Shown: in pieces, positions 44,649 to 58,069 of the stretch
How positions within the stretch are numbered: position 1 is the stretch's first letter
How the letters are laid out: the number at the start of each line of letters is the position of its first letter
Assembly (NCBI GenBank): GCA_905250025.1
Contig: CAJNOJ010000180.1
Span: 154,556 to 218,555, forward strand
Reading direction: 5' to 3'
DNA from: Adineta ricciae
Taxonomy: Eukaryota; Rotifera; Eurotatoria; Adinetida; Adinetidae
Length of the DNA stretch: 64,000 nt
Position numbers and translations under genes: made by a program
The notes under the pieces: generated by a model
The model's database searches: none
Told to the model about the DNA's origin: nothing
The model's input: only the letters and a program-made list of their open reading frames with translations

Positions 44649-45237
44649 TTTACACCGAGAGAGAAAATGATTATAATGCACAACGTCTTTTTTATATACA
44701 CATGTAAAGATCTCTTTGTCATTCTGTATGATAACAACATTTTTTATTTGTCATCATACTTTTTTCTTTCTTTTTCTGTTGATCTTATTATACAACAAAA
44801 TTGTCCTCTGCTAGAAAACAAAAACCTATTCAACACTATACCAGATAATCATCGATTTAGATACTAAACAGTGTGTAGAAGAGAAAAAAAGGGATAGAAT
44901 CGAAAAGAGACCAATTATCCTTCTTATTTTATTGGTTCATGCAATGTGCATGGTCCAGATAATGATGAACTTTACTGTTTGGTTGATTGTCGTTCTCGAA
45001 TTAAAGTTAAAACGAAGAATAATATCCTAATACATGCTTTGATCTTTTAGGGAATGATCAGTCATGAGTTAGATTTGATCGATATGAACATATTTATACG
45101 AGCCGAGGAAAAATATCATCATATATTACACCGAACGAGTTTTCCGCTTTTTCATCAGCAAGACTGAATTTATTTAAGACAATATTAAAAGTTTAGCTTC
45201 TTCCCTCTCTCGGTCGTATAGTTTGCTAGGTAAAAAG
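44649..45237. other. Intergenic, copy B
   Basis: As 18950-19383, plus about 170 bp (44812-44985) not present in copy A. No gene. Confidence 0.45.
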
Positions 45238-46301
45238 TCATTTTGCAGGCAGTGTGGAATATTTTCGGTAAATGGCATTTTGGCGTCTGATTTTTAACTT
45301 GTGAATTAGTGCTCGAATTTCACCAAGACGGCAACTAGCAGCAAGGCTGTAAGAACCACTTCCTTGCGGTTGTTTACTAGCAATATCTTCCGATTCATCG
45401 TTTAATTCTTCAATCCGGACGTTGCAATCGTTGATTTTTTCTTCTACACGAGAACAAAACACAACAATTTGGATCTATCCGATAAAGGAATATTTTAAAC
45501 GTACCATCTGACATTGTATAGAGACAAACTTGATCGTATTGATGTAATCCATTCATAGAGAATGGTTGTTGTTTACCTCTGCTTTCCTGAGTAACGTTTT
45601 CAGTTATTTCTTGAAACATGTCAATGATAGGAACATCTTCTCGATCAATGTTTTTTAGTAGATGTTCAGCAAACAAATTATCTTGATTTTTCTTTCGATT
45701 ATTCGAAACAATCTTGCCAGCACCGCAAGCAAATTGAATGAAAACTGGATTGGATGAAGTTATTGTCTTTAGACCTTTCGGTAGCCGATCAGCTATAAAA
45801 AAGAATGAAAACGTTCTTTGTATAATTAATTCATTTCCCTCAGTACATACAGTTTGATGTTGACTGGCGATTGTAAAAATATTGTTTAACACAATCGAGA
45901 ATAAAAATGTTCACGCCAGATTCATTTTTCTCGGTTAGTCTCCTCAATATGCTTGCAGCATTTGCTCCCATTTCGCTGGCAACGATATCCGATTCGATTC
46001 GACCGTCATCCGTAGGTATCAAATAGTTCTTACCGTCTACCTGACGGCATTGACCACAGTAATAGAATAAAACTATACTACCATCTTCTATTGTCTTGAT
46101 AAATTCAACAACTTGTTTGAGCATCTCTTTTTGTAAATCCACATGCAAAGTAACCCGAAAGTTAATTGTCTGTAAGACATCTCTCAGTTGTCTAGCATTG
46201 CTAGCCGCATGCTTCACACGATTCTCTTTTCGTTTATAGTTACGATTGCCAATAATGAGAGCTACTTTTGGACGAGATGAAAAATCACTAGCTTTTGACA
46301 T
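45238..46301 (-). CDS. Caspase-like protein with coiled coil, copy B
   Basis: Exons 46301-45851, 45792-45505 and 45443-45238, same phases as copy A, 314 residues. The active-site region again reads YYCGQCRQVDG (Gln in the His place) and FILDCVKQ (Cys kept). The shared Gln means the His was lost before the copies separated. The coiled-coil end reads EEKINDCNVRIEELNDESED. Divergent from the copy-B fusion gene. Confidence 0.75.
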
Positions 46302-46695
46302 GTTCAATTCGAATCTGAAAAATGAAACTCAATAACGACAAACCAGAGAATGCATACGAACTCCCATTTTCATCGAAAAAAAACTTCCAACTTACCAGCA
46401 AAACCATCAAGTAGTATGTTATGACGTTCTGTTACTTGGAAAGAATAATTCATTACTTTATATTTACACTGCGCACCCAAAAGAATTTGCGTGTTGTTTT
46501 TCTCTCTGTCAGAAAGGAACTACAAGTAGTTGCTATTTGCGTTAAGTCAACAATGTGACTGGTAAGAATGATTTTCAAAAATCACGTCTTCGACTGAGAT
46601 TCCCTATTTTCAGAGAACAACTATGTTTACGACGTGAAAATAAGTATCATAACTAATAAATAGAGCTTATTCATAGTTTTAGATCAGAATAGTAA
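46302..46695. promoter_or_regulatory. Shared divergent promoter region, copy B
   Basis: 394 bp between the two divergent caspase-like genes; similar to 20448-20869 but with small deletions. Confidence 0.4.
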
Positions 46696-48755
46696 ATGGC
46701 ACGTTCGAATAACAATGCATCTCAACGCCGAAAGTTAGCTTTGATCATTGGCAACAGCAGATACCATTTGTCGGAAAATCGATTAGATTATGCAAAACAG
46801 AATGCGGACGAGCTGAGTGCGCTACTCAAATCCGTCGGAGTCAAAGTGACCCTTGCACATGACTTGCAGCAAACTGATTTGAGGAATTGTGTCATTGATT
46901 TCTCTAAAGTAATTCGCGAAGATGATTTAGTGTTGATCTATTTCTGTGGTCATGCATGTCATTTCGATGGTGTTAATTTTCTTATACCCATCGGGGATAA
47001 TAAGATTGAAACTAAACATGATTTCGAAGACTTTGCTAATAATTTAATGAATACAATCAATCTAGTTCTGGATTCAAAACAATCATATGCAACGATATTT
47101 ATTTTCGATTATTCGAAACCTTATTTAACGAAAAGTACAAAAAAATCGAAGTGTAAGTACAAGGTTAGGAGGAAAACTGTAATTAAACCTTGTCTATATT
47201 AATTTAGCGCTAGATCAATGTGAAGGATTGAATAAAATCTCGCCACCACCCCAAACACTCATCCAATTTGCTCGCTCAAGTGATGATCATGCGTCGACTA
47301 ATTTGTATTTTAAACACTTACTGAAAAACATTGCGCAAGAAAATGTGGAGCTTGTCGATGCACTTCGACGAGTAGAAAAGGATGTTGCTCAAGAAAGTAA
47401 TAAGAAACAACAACCATTATCTATGGATAATTTAGACAAAAGTCGATCGATCTGCCTAAATCCTGTTGTTCTTGAAAGTAAATCACAATGAATCTACAAA
47501 CGGAGATTTTCAGATATTCTTTTTCCATTTCATAGAATGGGACGAAGTCAAACCAAGTGAAAAGGCTGAACTTATGAAAAAACAGAATGAGCTGAGGGCA
47601 TGTTACGATAATTATCCAACAATCGACGATCTGACAAAGAAAAACAAGCCAAGTATTGAAAAAGCCGAAAGATTGACAAAAGACATTCTCTCAGAAACAC
47701 CGTCGGGAGATGCAACTAAAAGAGACACCGTATGCCACGTCCTATACAAATTATTCGAACAAGAAAATCAAGAATGTCTATTCTTTGATTCCACTCGAGA
47801 TATGAAACTTCATGATGCATCCAGTAATCTAGCTGATTTTAGTACTCAAGATAAACCATTTGTGCTGAAATTAAATAATGTTCATGGTCTGGGCACTAAA
47901 ACTTATGCTGATGATGGACAACAAGGATTGAATGTTGTTCATACATTAGAACGTGCACGAGAGCAAAACCAGTCGCATCCAGTCCTTGATGACATTGTTG
48001 ATCGATTGGCGAAAGCACATAATGTTAATAAGAAGCAGATCAAGATCAAGACTTTCTTTCTTGGATCGTGTGGTGTTGTCTACACCGTGGATGATCTACC
48101 AAAGAACATAGTTAAGTCATTGTCGACCGTTCCCGATAGATTGCAAGAACAATTCGAACAATTCCAATCGGCAAAAATTCATCCTTTGTTATTTCGGCCA
48201 TCATTTGATATATCGCAGTTTGATGAACGTGGAAATAAAACATTTACAGATCAAGGGCAATTCGAAGTTGGACCAACTGGACGCAAGATGACATACTATC
48301 AACCAGTTGGATGGGCACGATATGGATTACAAGTATTAGGTAGATATGAAAATGATACATGGTTACATCCGTTTGGACACGACGAAAATTGGTACAAAGC
48401 TTATCATGGAACTGGTCGTGCTATAGCACAAGATTTCGGAAAAGCTGACGGTGATATTGATAAACAATACGCACCCATTGACGCAGCTGCGAGTATTCAC
48501 AAAAATGGATTCCGTGAAGCAAGAGTAAATGTTTATGGAGCAGGTGTTTATTGTTCTCCAGATCCTACTTTCCCCGTCAAGGAGTATGTTGGTACAGTTC
48601 AGTTACAAACTCAGCAAGGACCTAAAAAGTTTATGTGCATGCTTCAAGTAGCAGTGAATCCAGACGGCGTTAGGTTCACCACGGCGCCAAAAATATGGGT
48701 TGTTCCGAATCCTAAAGACATCCGAACATACGGAATACTTATTAAAGAAGTTTAG
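46696..48755 (+). CDS. Caspase-like / PARP(ART)-like fusion protein, copy B
   Basis: Exons 46696-47152, 47208-47477 and 47536-48755, 648 residues, same splice phases as copy A. In the caspase-like part the His is present (YFCGHACHFDG, residue 86) but the Cys position is Tyr (IFIFDYSKPYL, residue 139), the reverse of copy A. The PARP-like part keeps WYKAYHGTG, YGAGVYCSPDP, FMCMLQVAVNP and DIRTYGILIK. The last exon is more conserved between copies than the caspase part, suggesting that the C-terminal domain is the functional core. Confidence 0.75.
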
Positions 48756-48856
48756 CTCAGAAACATAATAGATCACTGTATTCTTTTTTTTCCATTTTGT
48801 ATTCTGTCGCACTTTAATATCAATAAAAAATATGCCGAAAAGAGACAAGTTAGTCA

Positions 48857-50590
48857 TTAGTCTATCCATATGTCTAATCGAGTATTTTCTAAAGCCCACT
48901 TATACTGCATTCCTGTTTCATTTTTATATAGCCATTTTTTCAAATTACCGATATCGATTGCTTCTGGCTCGTTGAAGATCACCGCGTAAACCAAATGACA
49001 CAGACTGTTCATCAGGATAGGCAAGCAAGCGAATTCTGCGATGCGTATTGAAATATATTCCAAACTTGGAAAAAGTCGAGTGAATAAATCTACATCACAC
49101 AGTTTGCAGAAGTAGCAGTTCAAAGACTCGCTGAGAGTCAATCTTTTGATTGTGCGTAACGGCGAAGAAAGCGATCTGAAACAATCAACGTCTCCATCAT
49201 AGCATCGAATTTCTAACGACGTGATATTGATCATCCTTGGTAGGGTTGCGAAAAATCTTGGACTATCTACCGTACATTTTGTAGCTTTCGCGAAATTTAT
49301 GTAGTTAGACAGAATAGAAATGTCATAACTGTGATTATAAGTGTACACTGTGGCTGAGCGGATCGTGGTAGCGTTTGTATATTGACGTGGACTACCTGGA
49401 GCACTATGCCGATTGTCTGAAATCGGTAATATTTCCAGTGTTCGTATACTATCAAAGTTTGGCAGTGCAGAATTGGAAACCCATTGTACATTTGGACGAA
49501 AGATGATTTTATCATCAGCTGGTGGTGGCAAACTGTAAAGTTCAATTGTATCGACATCGTTCTCAGGTCGATCAGCGACAAACCACCAATTCTTTTCTTC
49601 GATCCAAAAGCTGCTGCGAAAAGATTGAATTACAGATGAAGGTGTTGCAGATTCGGCTGCTTCAAGACCAACGTTCAAACGAAAATCAATTAAGTTTGGT
49701 AAGTAAGTACGAATTAACTCTTCCCAAACTTCTCCATCTTGATATTCAGCACCGGCAGTATTGTCGCAAATAAATGCACTAAACCAAAATGTGTGCAATT
49801 GTGGAAGGCTACGAAGAAATCTGGCCATGGTCTTAAAGGGAACTATTCCATTCATAGTGATAACTAACTTCTGCAAGTTGTTTCTAAGACTGAAATCATT
49901 TGGTTTATTCATGTATTCTTCACCTCTTCGTCCTGCCAAAATGACATCGATGGATACGACTTGAGGTAACATCGATAAAAAACGATAAAGAATATTGAAA
50001 GTGATTGGAATTCGAAGAATAAATTCTTGAACATTTGAAACATTAAAACGACATCTATGCAGTTCCCTTTCGTCAAAAACCAAACCAGAACGACGACCTG
50101 TATAGCCAAGTTTGAGATAAGTAAGCGAAGGCATATTAAGATTCATAATTTTGGTGACAAATTTTCCTTTCGATTCTTCGGAGTCATGCATTATGGTTAG
50201 TGAGCGAAGATTGATGAAATCGCTTAATTTCTTACGCACTATATCGATCGTTTCATCAGTTAAATTGATCAATGTCAACGACTTCAGCAGCCGTAAGACG
50301 TTCTTCGACTTCGTTTCAAAAAAAAGCTGCCCGGTCTGTTCTATCATCAGTCGTGGACAAAACTTAACATCAAATGGAACTTCGATTTTCTTGAAAATAT
50401 ATGTACGAGTAAAATCGAATTGAGATTTACGACAACAACTGAGATCGAAACTGATACTACTGGCTTGTACTACATCATCCAAATGAGTATTCAAATCGTA
50501 AAATGCATACCATGTATCGACGGCTGTTAAATATTCCAGTATTTTAATTATTAATTCATTGGGTAACTGTTCGAATACAGTACGCGTCAT
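48857..50590 (-). CDS. F-box / leucine-rich protein, copy B
   Basis: Single exon, 577 residues from the first ATG (MTRTVFEQLPNELIIKILEY). Same length as copy A with no indel; substitutions are scattered through the leucine-rich part and a few in the F-box. It likely serves as an SCF substrate adaptor, as for copy A. Confidence 0.8.
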   Translation of the reverse strand: MTRTVFEQLPNELIIKILEYLTAVDTWYAFYDLNTHLDDVVQASSISFDLSCCRKSQFDFTRTYIFKKIEVPFDVKFCPRLMIEQTGQLFFETKSKNVLRLLKSLTLINLTDETIDIVRKKLSDFINLRSLTIMHDSEESKGKFVTKIMNLNMPSLTYLKLGYTGRRSGLVFDERELHRCRFNVSNVQEFILRIPITFNILYRFLSMLPQVVSIDVILAGRRGEEYMNKPNDFSLRNNLQKLVITMNGIVPFKTMARFLRSLPQLHTFWFSAFICDNTAGAEYQDGEVWEELIRTYLPNLIDFRLNVGLEAAESATPSSVIQSFRSSFWIEEKNWWFVADRPENDVDTIELYSLPPPADDKIIFRPNVQWVSNSALPNFDSIRTLEILPISDNRHSAPGSPRQYTNATTIRSATVYTYNHSYDISILSNYINFAKATKCTVDSPRFFATLPRMINITSLEIRCYDGDVDCFRSLSSPLRTIKRLTLSESLNCYFCKLCDVDLFTRLFPSLEYISIRIAEFACLPILMNSLCHLVYAVIFNEPEAIDIGNLKKWLYKNETGMQYKWALENTRLDIWID

Positions 50591-50869
50591 GTCAGGATAT
50601 TTCAACGTGGTGCGAACAGCGGAGAATTTTTTATAGAAATGACTCGCACACGCAGTCGTTGACGTTGGTAAACAGACAATTTTTTCTCCGGCGAGAATGT
50701 TTGAGAAAAATAAGTCAGAAAAAAAAATTCGTTTTTCTTTCTCTGTCTGCTACATGTGACTGTAGAAAGACTATGTCAATAAAACGGAAGTGTTGCATAG
50801 AGAATTGACTCACAACACCTATACTTACTCTATCTGGTTGGTTTAAAAGAACATATAATTATGTGTCAT

Positions 50870-52065
50870 ATATATCTTATCATCTCAGCAAATATATTTC
50901 GATACACTGTTGCTTAAATGATATGACCAACCGAATGAATTGTTGTTCGAAATTTTCAAATACTTTTTCTACAACGATAATATCTATACATTTCTCAACT
51001 GCAATAAGCGAATTAATTATATCCTTCGACAAACAAATTCTTTCACTTATTTCGAAGTGCTAACAACTAATTTCTCTTTGCATGTCAAATCTACTCACAG
51101 ATCCTGCATCGAATGTTCAAGCAATAAAACTAACAACAAATGTGATACCTTCATCGCTAACATTGTTTCCTAACTTGAAATCAATTGTAGTTCATCCATT
51201 TGACAACACACCTGAAGAACATGTAGAAGCCATTTTTGCCAGTCATCAGTTTGAAAATATACATTTGTTGTCTATCAAATCTAATGAGATGTTATTACTA
51301 CCGGCGTGTCCAACTCGTTTGGATATACAAAACTTCATTTTGAAGAAAGTGTACCATAACCGAAATCACTTACGAAGATTCAAACATTCATCTTGTACTG
51401 CTTTGTAGACACCGGATTGGACAATAAATCCAAATCTGCGTTCTTTAACGTTGAATTTAAAAAATTTCTACGATTTGAATTCGATTCTTGTGTACAGACC
51501 TAATTTGGAGTATTTAAACATCAAAACAACGGCATCGTTTCCGCGACAAGGCGAAAATCATGCATTCAAAATTGATTATATCATATTAGAACAGTTTTCC
51601 ATAACTTTCAACGATTCCACTTTTACGGTCTAACGCGATTTTCACCTCGGCAAATTCATTTTCCTGATTTGATCAACACCCTGTGACCAAGGTTTATATC
51701 ACTCTGGGAGCGTTGAATGAAAGAATTCAACAATTGATTGTGGAGGGGTCTCCCGTGATTGAATACTTTGAACAACAAGGTTATGTGCATTTTTCAAATC
51801 TATAGCACCATCAATTACTAGATGATTTTAGTTTGCGTGTGAATCTTCATCACTGGTATGCGAAAAGTTTGATAAAATTTTGAAGGATTACAAACATTTG
51901 AAAATTTTGTCGATTTATTTCAATTCATTCAATTTTGAATTATCAAGGTCAACTCCCGAACTGGAATTGAAGAAGACTATGAACGAATTAAATCCGTATG
52001 AAATCACAAAAAACTACCAAATAAAACATGTAGTTTCTTATATTGTTTTCACTAAAAAAGACTAA
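50870..52065 (+). pseudogene. Decayed F-box / leucine-rich gene, copy B
   Basis: The F-box (YDQPNELLFEIFKYFFYNDN) is preceded by an in-frame TGA at about 50914, and the frame shifts near 51080, after which ASNVQAIKLTTNVIPSSLTL and LFPNLKSIVVHPFDNTPEEH read in another frame. These blocks are absent from copy A. So each copy has its own set of lesions. Confidence 0.6.
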
Positions 52066-52104
52066 GTTGTTTTTTTTTCAGTACAGTTCTTCGATCATTT
52101 GGAG

Positions 52105-53880
52105 TTAGAAGAATTTGATGTAGGGTGGAGAGGGTAAATTGGCATCTGTTCCACTGTAAATTGCTGCTTGTTTGAATAAACACGGTGTTTCGCGCCAGAG
52201 ATAACGAAGACCGTAAAGTTGTTTTCCAACACACGAACTTGGAACGGTCAATGTTATGGTTAATCCACTTTTGCCTGAAACACTCGATTGAACCCATAAG
52301 GCATCGTTGGAACATTGACTGCCTTGACAACAAACTTCAAATCCAGCAGGATTACGTAGTTCAATACTTGATACAGCAGTGTAAGCAATATTCACAGTCT
52401 GACCACCACTTGTATAAGCAACACTTTGTACAATTGGACCTTGAAATTCAACTGATTGTCCGTAGGCAACAGCAAGACCAGCACGGGAAAGACGATAGCC
52501 CACATCATGCTTCGTTCGAGGATGAATACTACAATTAAATTTACATATAGATGAGTATTTACTTTCGTTCATTATTTACCCATTAGGATCATCGCGTAGG
52601 TCTAACGCAACAGCCATAAAGACCTTGGGAACAACATTGTTCGGTACATAACCAACGTTAAATGTTTGTTGCCAACGAAGCATTGGAAAACCTCCAATAA
52701 CTCGACTGTCGTTTGTGGATGTCGATAGCTGAAACCATCCAGTTTATACTTGTTGAAAATCATAACAGAATATAACTTACTTGGACGAAACCGAATGGAA
52801 ATTGAAGATCAGTCGTGCCATTAGTGCGTTGATTCCATATTTGTCGCCAGGATTCAATCATTTTTGCAAACTTACAAGCATATGTTGGATTGCCGGCATT
52901 CGCCTCACCTATGTGAAGAAAAAGTTACTATAAAAATCATACATGAGAGTTCTTTAAATATTTACCTTGATACCATATCGAACCATAGATAACCATACGT
53001 GTAAATGGATAGATCATAGCATTGAATAAATTGGAATGATTTACTGGTGGAGCAGTAAAAGATCGGTCGGTAAACTGTGCTGTCATAATTTCATTTTTCT
53101 GTACAGAAGTTGTATCATTACATTCATGTAATGCACTGGGTGGCATCCAAAACTCGACCGGTGTTCCACCCCAACTTGTAGCAATGAGACCAATGGGTCG
53201 ACCACCTAGAGCTTCATGTATCATACGTCCATAGAGCCAACACACCGCTGACATGTAATTCCAATTAGGCCCACCAACACTTGATGGCGATGCAACAGAC
53301 CAATTGAGATTAATGCCTAACAATTCTTCGACAGGTACTGCTGATGGGATAAGTGAAGCAGTAAATAGCCGTATTTTTGGATAATTACCAGCATTGGCAA
53401 TTTCTTCGGTTGCATTAAAAATTAAACTGACCGTCATTTGCATATTTGATTGACCAGAACAAATCCATACATCACCGAATAAGACGTCATGAAGTGTGAT
53501 TGTCAGAAGTGTCCCATTTGAGAGGATTTCTTCTACTCTAATGTCGAACGGTCCTCCTTCAGGCCTTGGATCGAGTGTTATCGACCAAATATCTGCGCCG
53601 AGTGCATTCGTCGGCTCCTTGCGCGTCATTGTCGTATAGATTTTATCATTCATTTTCAATGTAACCGATGCATTTGCATCACCATATCCCCATACAATTG
53701 CCCGTTGTGGTGCACGTTGTAAAACCATATGATCTTGAAGATAATTGGCAAATCGAAACACCCCATTGCCTAAAATAAAATTACTTCATAATTTCGATCT
53801 CACATGCGACTAGATCTATTATGCTTACATGGAGCAATGAGAAAAACAAAAACTAGTAAACCCAGCCTGACCACATACAT
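52105..53880 (-). CDS. SIAE: Sialate O-acetylesterase, copy B
   Basis: Exons 53880-53829, 53769-52966, 52908-52781, 52728-52580 and 52528-52105; 518 residues as in copy A. The signal peptide (MYVVRLGLLVFVFLIAP), CSGQSNMQ nucleophile motif, TSWGGTPVEFWMP and IHPRTKHDVGYRL are intact. Intron positions and phases are identical. Probably functional. Confidence 0.9.
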
Positions 53881-54048
53881 CTCTTTTTTACACTGTCGAT
53901 TTCGTTTGTGTCTATTATTAAATACTGCCGAGATAAAATTCGTTCTAGATACGACAACTGGCGAGATAAAGCAAAGAACATTAAATTCATGGTAAAACAA
54001 TTTTATTAAAACGAATGAAATAACAACAACAAGCAAGAAACAGTTTCG

Positions 54049-54380
54049 TCACCATCCATTCTCTCTGCACATGCATATTAAAGCATGAACTGGATGATAT
54101 CCCTGATTAGAACGAACCGGATGACGAACGAGTTTATGTCGAAACATATGATCGAGTGTACAACTTGCATTGTATCGTTTGATCACGTCATGACTGTTGT
54201 GTTGTTGATACCAGTCGCGGCAGGCACCACATTTTTCACATGCTTCGCCGCCACAACTCAATTGACTTTCATTCGATGGTGAACTAGATCCAGATCCTAC
54301 AAAAGATATTCATTTACTTCTCAATTCATATACTCTTCATGATAGAACTTACTGAGAGACTGAAGAACCATATGACTCAT
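54049..54380 (-). CDS. Small Cys-rich protein, 91 residues, copy B
   Basis: Exons 54380-54353 and 54296-54049. All Cys of CGGEACEKCGACRDWY and the later CTLDHMF and ICMCREN are kept; WYERRNSDDV becomes WYQQHNSHDV, and the last Gly is lost. Conservation of Cys amid other changes supports a real protein with structural or metal-binding Cys. Confidence 0.6.
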
Positions 54381-55204
54381 ATTGTTGTAGATTAGATGAA
54401 TTGACAGTAGAATATTGCGATAAATCTTTTAATCGATCGATGATTGTGCTGACTGATGCTGATTAAGAAGTATTGCCGCTATATATATATGTGTGTGTGT
54501 GACACTTAGAAACATTATTTGTCCTTTTTTACTAACAAATGTCATACTTTGACCTGTAAAAAAAGGCTTCTTTTCTCTGCATTTTGATTAGAAACCACGA
54601 ATACACGTTTGTTAGTTGTCACGAAAGTTGACGTCAATTTGCTTTCTTAAACGATTGATTAATGACTAATGATCTGGTTAAAAATATTAACTTGAGTAAC
54701 TATGCAGCCTCCTACGTTGTTAAGTAAACTTGAGAAGAGAGAACGAGAAGAAAATACTTTTACAACACATCATCTCTAAACGAAACGATCACCTAAAAGT
54801 TCATGTAAATATGAGTTCGTTTCAAGCAATTATTCGTACCTACTTTTCTCCTCCTCAAATTTATCGCTTCTATTTTTTGACATTGGTAAACACACACACA
54901 CTAATCGATGAATCTAATCCCAAAAATAACCGTTTGATTCGCGCATGCTTACTCATTACAACTCTTTTTTTACGTAGAGAATTTTTATTTCGATAACTAT
55001 CAATTCATGAAAGTTTTTTCTAATCAAAAATATATTTCCTGAAAGCATTGACACTTAAGACAAAAAGATTTTTTAGAACATTAGGATGCAAAATGCATCC
55101 TTTAATTATTGTTTAATTGATTGAAGTGAAGAACAGAATATGCATTTCAATTTGATAATTGCTACGAATAAATATTCAAATATCTCGTCATACTCATTCA
55201 AAGA
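54381..55204. other. Divergent intergenic region, copy B
   Basis: As in copy A, with a TATATATATA/TGTGTGTG repeat at about 54481-54500 and the same uncertain open frame at 54730-54996. Confidence 0.4.
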
Positions 55205-58069
55205 ATGTCAAAGCGAAAGATCATTTGCACGATGTCGCTCACTCAACTAGCTCTCCTACTACTATTGATTCCTTCCATAGTTATGTATTCCAAGGGATCT
55301 ACAGATTATGATCTCTATGGAATCAAAATTGCTCTCAACGATCGACTCCTGGTTAGTGTCGACAATCTTTTTCTCATTTGGTACGTGGAACACTTTCCAC
55401 ATGCCAACGGTTCGTCATGCCGAGTCCCGTACAATTTAACAACGTGCGATTTCGTCTACAGCGTTGTTGTGCCCACCACCAATAATATCTCCTTTATATA
55501 CAACTGTATTGATGTTCATGGCAACAACGTTATCGGTTTTCTTATTAGTAATGATACGTGCTCATTTTATCTCATGAATGAACAGATCATTTCCAATTAT
55601 TCAACACAAGACAACTTTGTTATAGCGATCGATGGGCAAAGTACGGGCGTGTATGGTTTTGCCGACGATTTTCTCTTCTTCTATCAATTGTTTCCAACAA
55701 TAAGTTTGGTCACCTGGACAAATACATTGAATATTTCTCCACGAGCAGTGGATATCGGTCACAATGACAAATATGCAGTGGTCGCTGGATACTGCCAGTC
55801 ATCGGTATCGGTCGCAGTTGAATGTGGTTTTCTCCTTCGACTAAACGTTTCTTCCGCTAGTCCACAAGTTACGAGTACTTTTCAAATCAGTACTGCCGTA
55901 ACATATTCATGGAATGATCCACGTTCAATTCGTTTAGTTACAAATAGTCGAACATATACAGCACAGTTCGTCATGTCTGTAAGTATCTGTTGGGAGACTC
56001 AACAAGTTCTCATCGGTGTTCAATCATTGAACACAGTATATTTATACTCGCTAAATGACACTCGAACGCCAATATGTATTCGTCAAACAGGCATGAACTT
56101 GATGGGCTATGGTAAAAGTGTTGCTTGGTTAGATCAAACCTGTCAGAAAGCAGTTATTCTCGCTAATGCGTATTCCTATTCGAGTTACGAATGGATATCA
56201 TCATCAGTACATGTCTATGATATCCAGTCGGACGGTTTTAACGATTCAACACAACCGATTCTCGCTTATCCAAATGCTCTACAAACGCTTCACCAATCGA
56301 TGAATCCATCATTTATTCGTCTCACATGCTCGCCTAGTGGTCATTTAGGTCTTCTGGATCGTTTTGGGAATGGTATTGGTATTCTCACTGCACCGCCTAA
56401 CAATTATGCAAACACAAACACGAGTATATATGTGACCAGCTACCTACCGTGTTATCGTGGTACCAGTCGAAATTACAGTAGCATTGAGCTATGTTATCCT
56501 CAATCTTCGTCTATCAGCAACTGTTCAACAGAGTTGTTTTGCCCGTATGGATCAGTTGGTGAAGTTGCTTATTCAGCATTTGAATCGATTGAACAAGACC
56601 AAGACTATCCAGAAGCACCCGAAAATACAGTGTTTGACGATATACTTATGCAAAATATCTTCAGTTTCAATTTGAAATCAGTTCATTGTTTGATTGTATC
56701 GCCGACGACATGGGTATTTGTGGTAATGATCATTGTTGGAATTATAGTTATCGGAATGGAGTGTTCGGAAAGATTTTATCCGCACCAACATTACATACGT
56801 GATCGAGCCAAACGAATATTCAGAAAAATCGATTTAATCGGCGAAGGCGAGGTATTTTTATTTGTTAAATAACTGCACAAAATTGATAATTCCCTTGTTC
56901 ACATCTAGGTATGGATTGGTGGTTTAATTACAACCGCCATTATTGTCTTCATCATATCAGCATACGTGTTCTCCAATGCTTTTTTTCATCAATATCCAAT
57001 CGAACAACTCAAAGATAATAACTCATTTGCCTGCGATGCCACTCTCCGCAATGCGAAATTCGCTACAACTACTCAAAAACGATGGGATCCTCGTCGCACG
57101 TCGAAAGAAAGCCAACTTATCTTTGATTTACTTGATGCTCAAGTGTTTACCCTTAACATCGATCTGATTCAAACTGCGTATACGTGCGACGATTACTTTT
57201 ACATACAGCGGAGCGATGGATATAAAACCACTCTAATTTCTATAACTAACTGTTCAACAAATTATAATGGTACGATATTGAGCTTAGCAATTGTACTTCC
57301 AGCTCATGAATTGACCGTTCAACTTGTTTTATCCGGTTTGAAGACGATTGGAGCTGTTCGAATAGGCCTTAGTTCACCCTCGGCAACACTTGAACATGGA
57401 AGGTAAGTTTTCTAATCAGCATTTGAGAGAAATGCATGCTAATTATACTTTTGTAATGAAAGATTCACAGCGTTGGAAGTGAAGTTTGCTTCAACATTTG
57501 TTTCATCATCGCTGGATCAAGTTCTTACTGAATCGAATGTATTTCCAATTGAACTAACTAAAATTATCAATGAAACCGATCCACTAGACAGCAATGGATC
57601 ACCGCAGTTCAGCGCCATTTGGTCATATTCGTTAACGGCCAATACGGATCAATTATTTACCAGTGAAAATCGATACACGTTCTTCTACCGATCGCAAACG
57701 AATATCAGCGTCACAATTTCCCAAAATATATTCTACATTAGTAACTTACAACAACCAATTGCAAGACAAACTGAAGTTATCTTTCGCTGTCTTTTATTCA
57801 CCATCGTCGTTTTAGAAGTATTTGGATTGATTTTCTTGATTGTCAAATTATTATTTATTCCAATACTTCATACGATTTACGCCCGTTTGTATCAAAAGTT
57901 TGCAACAACCCGCAAAGTTGATCCATCGAGCGATCTCAATATGGTCACTGTGGAAAAGAAGAATCCACTTCATACACTCACACATACTTTCAAAACTCAA
58001 ATGCCTCGTCGTCGTTGGTCGTCTGGTACAAATGTTAACGAGATGAAACATTGTAGTACACATGAATAA
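55205..58069 (+). CDS. Large membrane protein with extracellular domain, copy B
   Basis: Exons 55205-56851, 56909-57402 and 57463-58069, 915 residues. Signal segment MSKRKIICTMSLTQLALLLL and the three later membrane spans are all kept. Here the ATG is not preceded by an open in-frame extension, which fixes the start for both copies. The intact frame over 2.7 kb of coding sequence in both copies argues for function. Confidence 0.72.
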
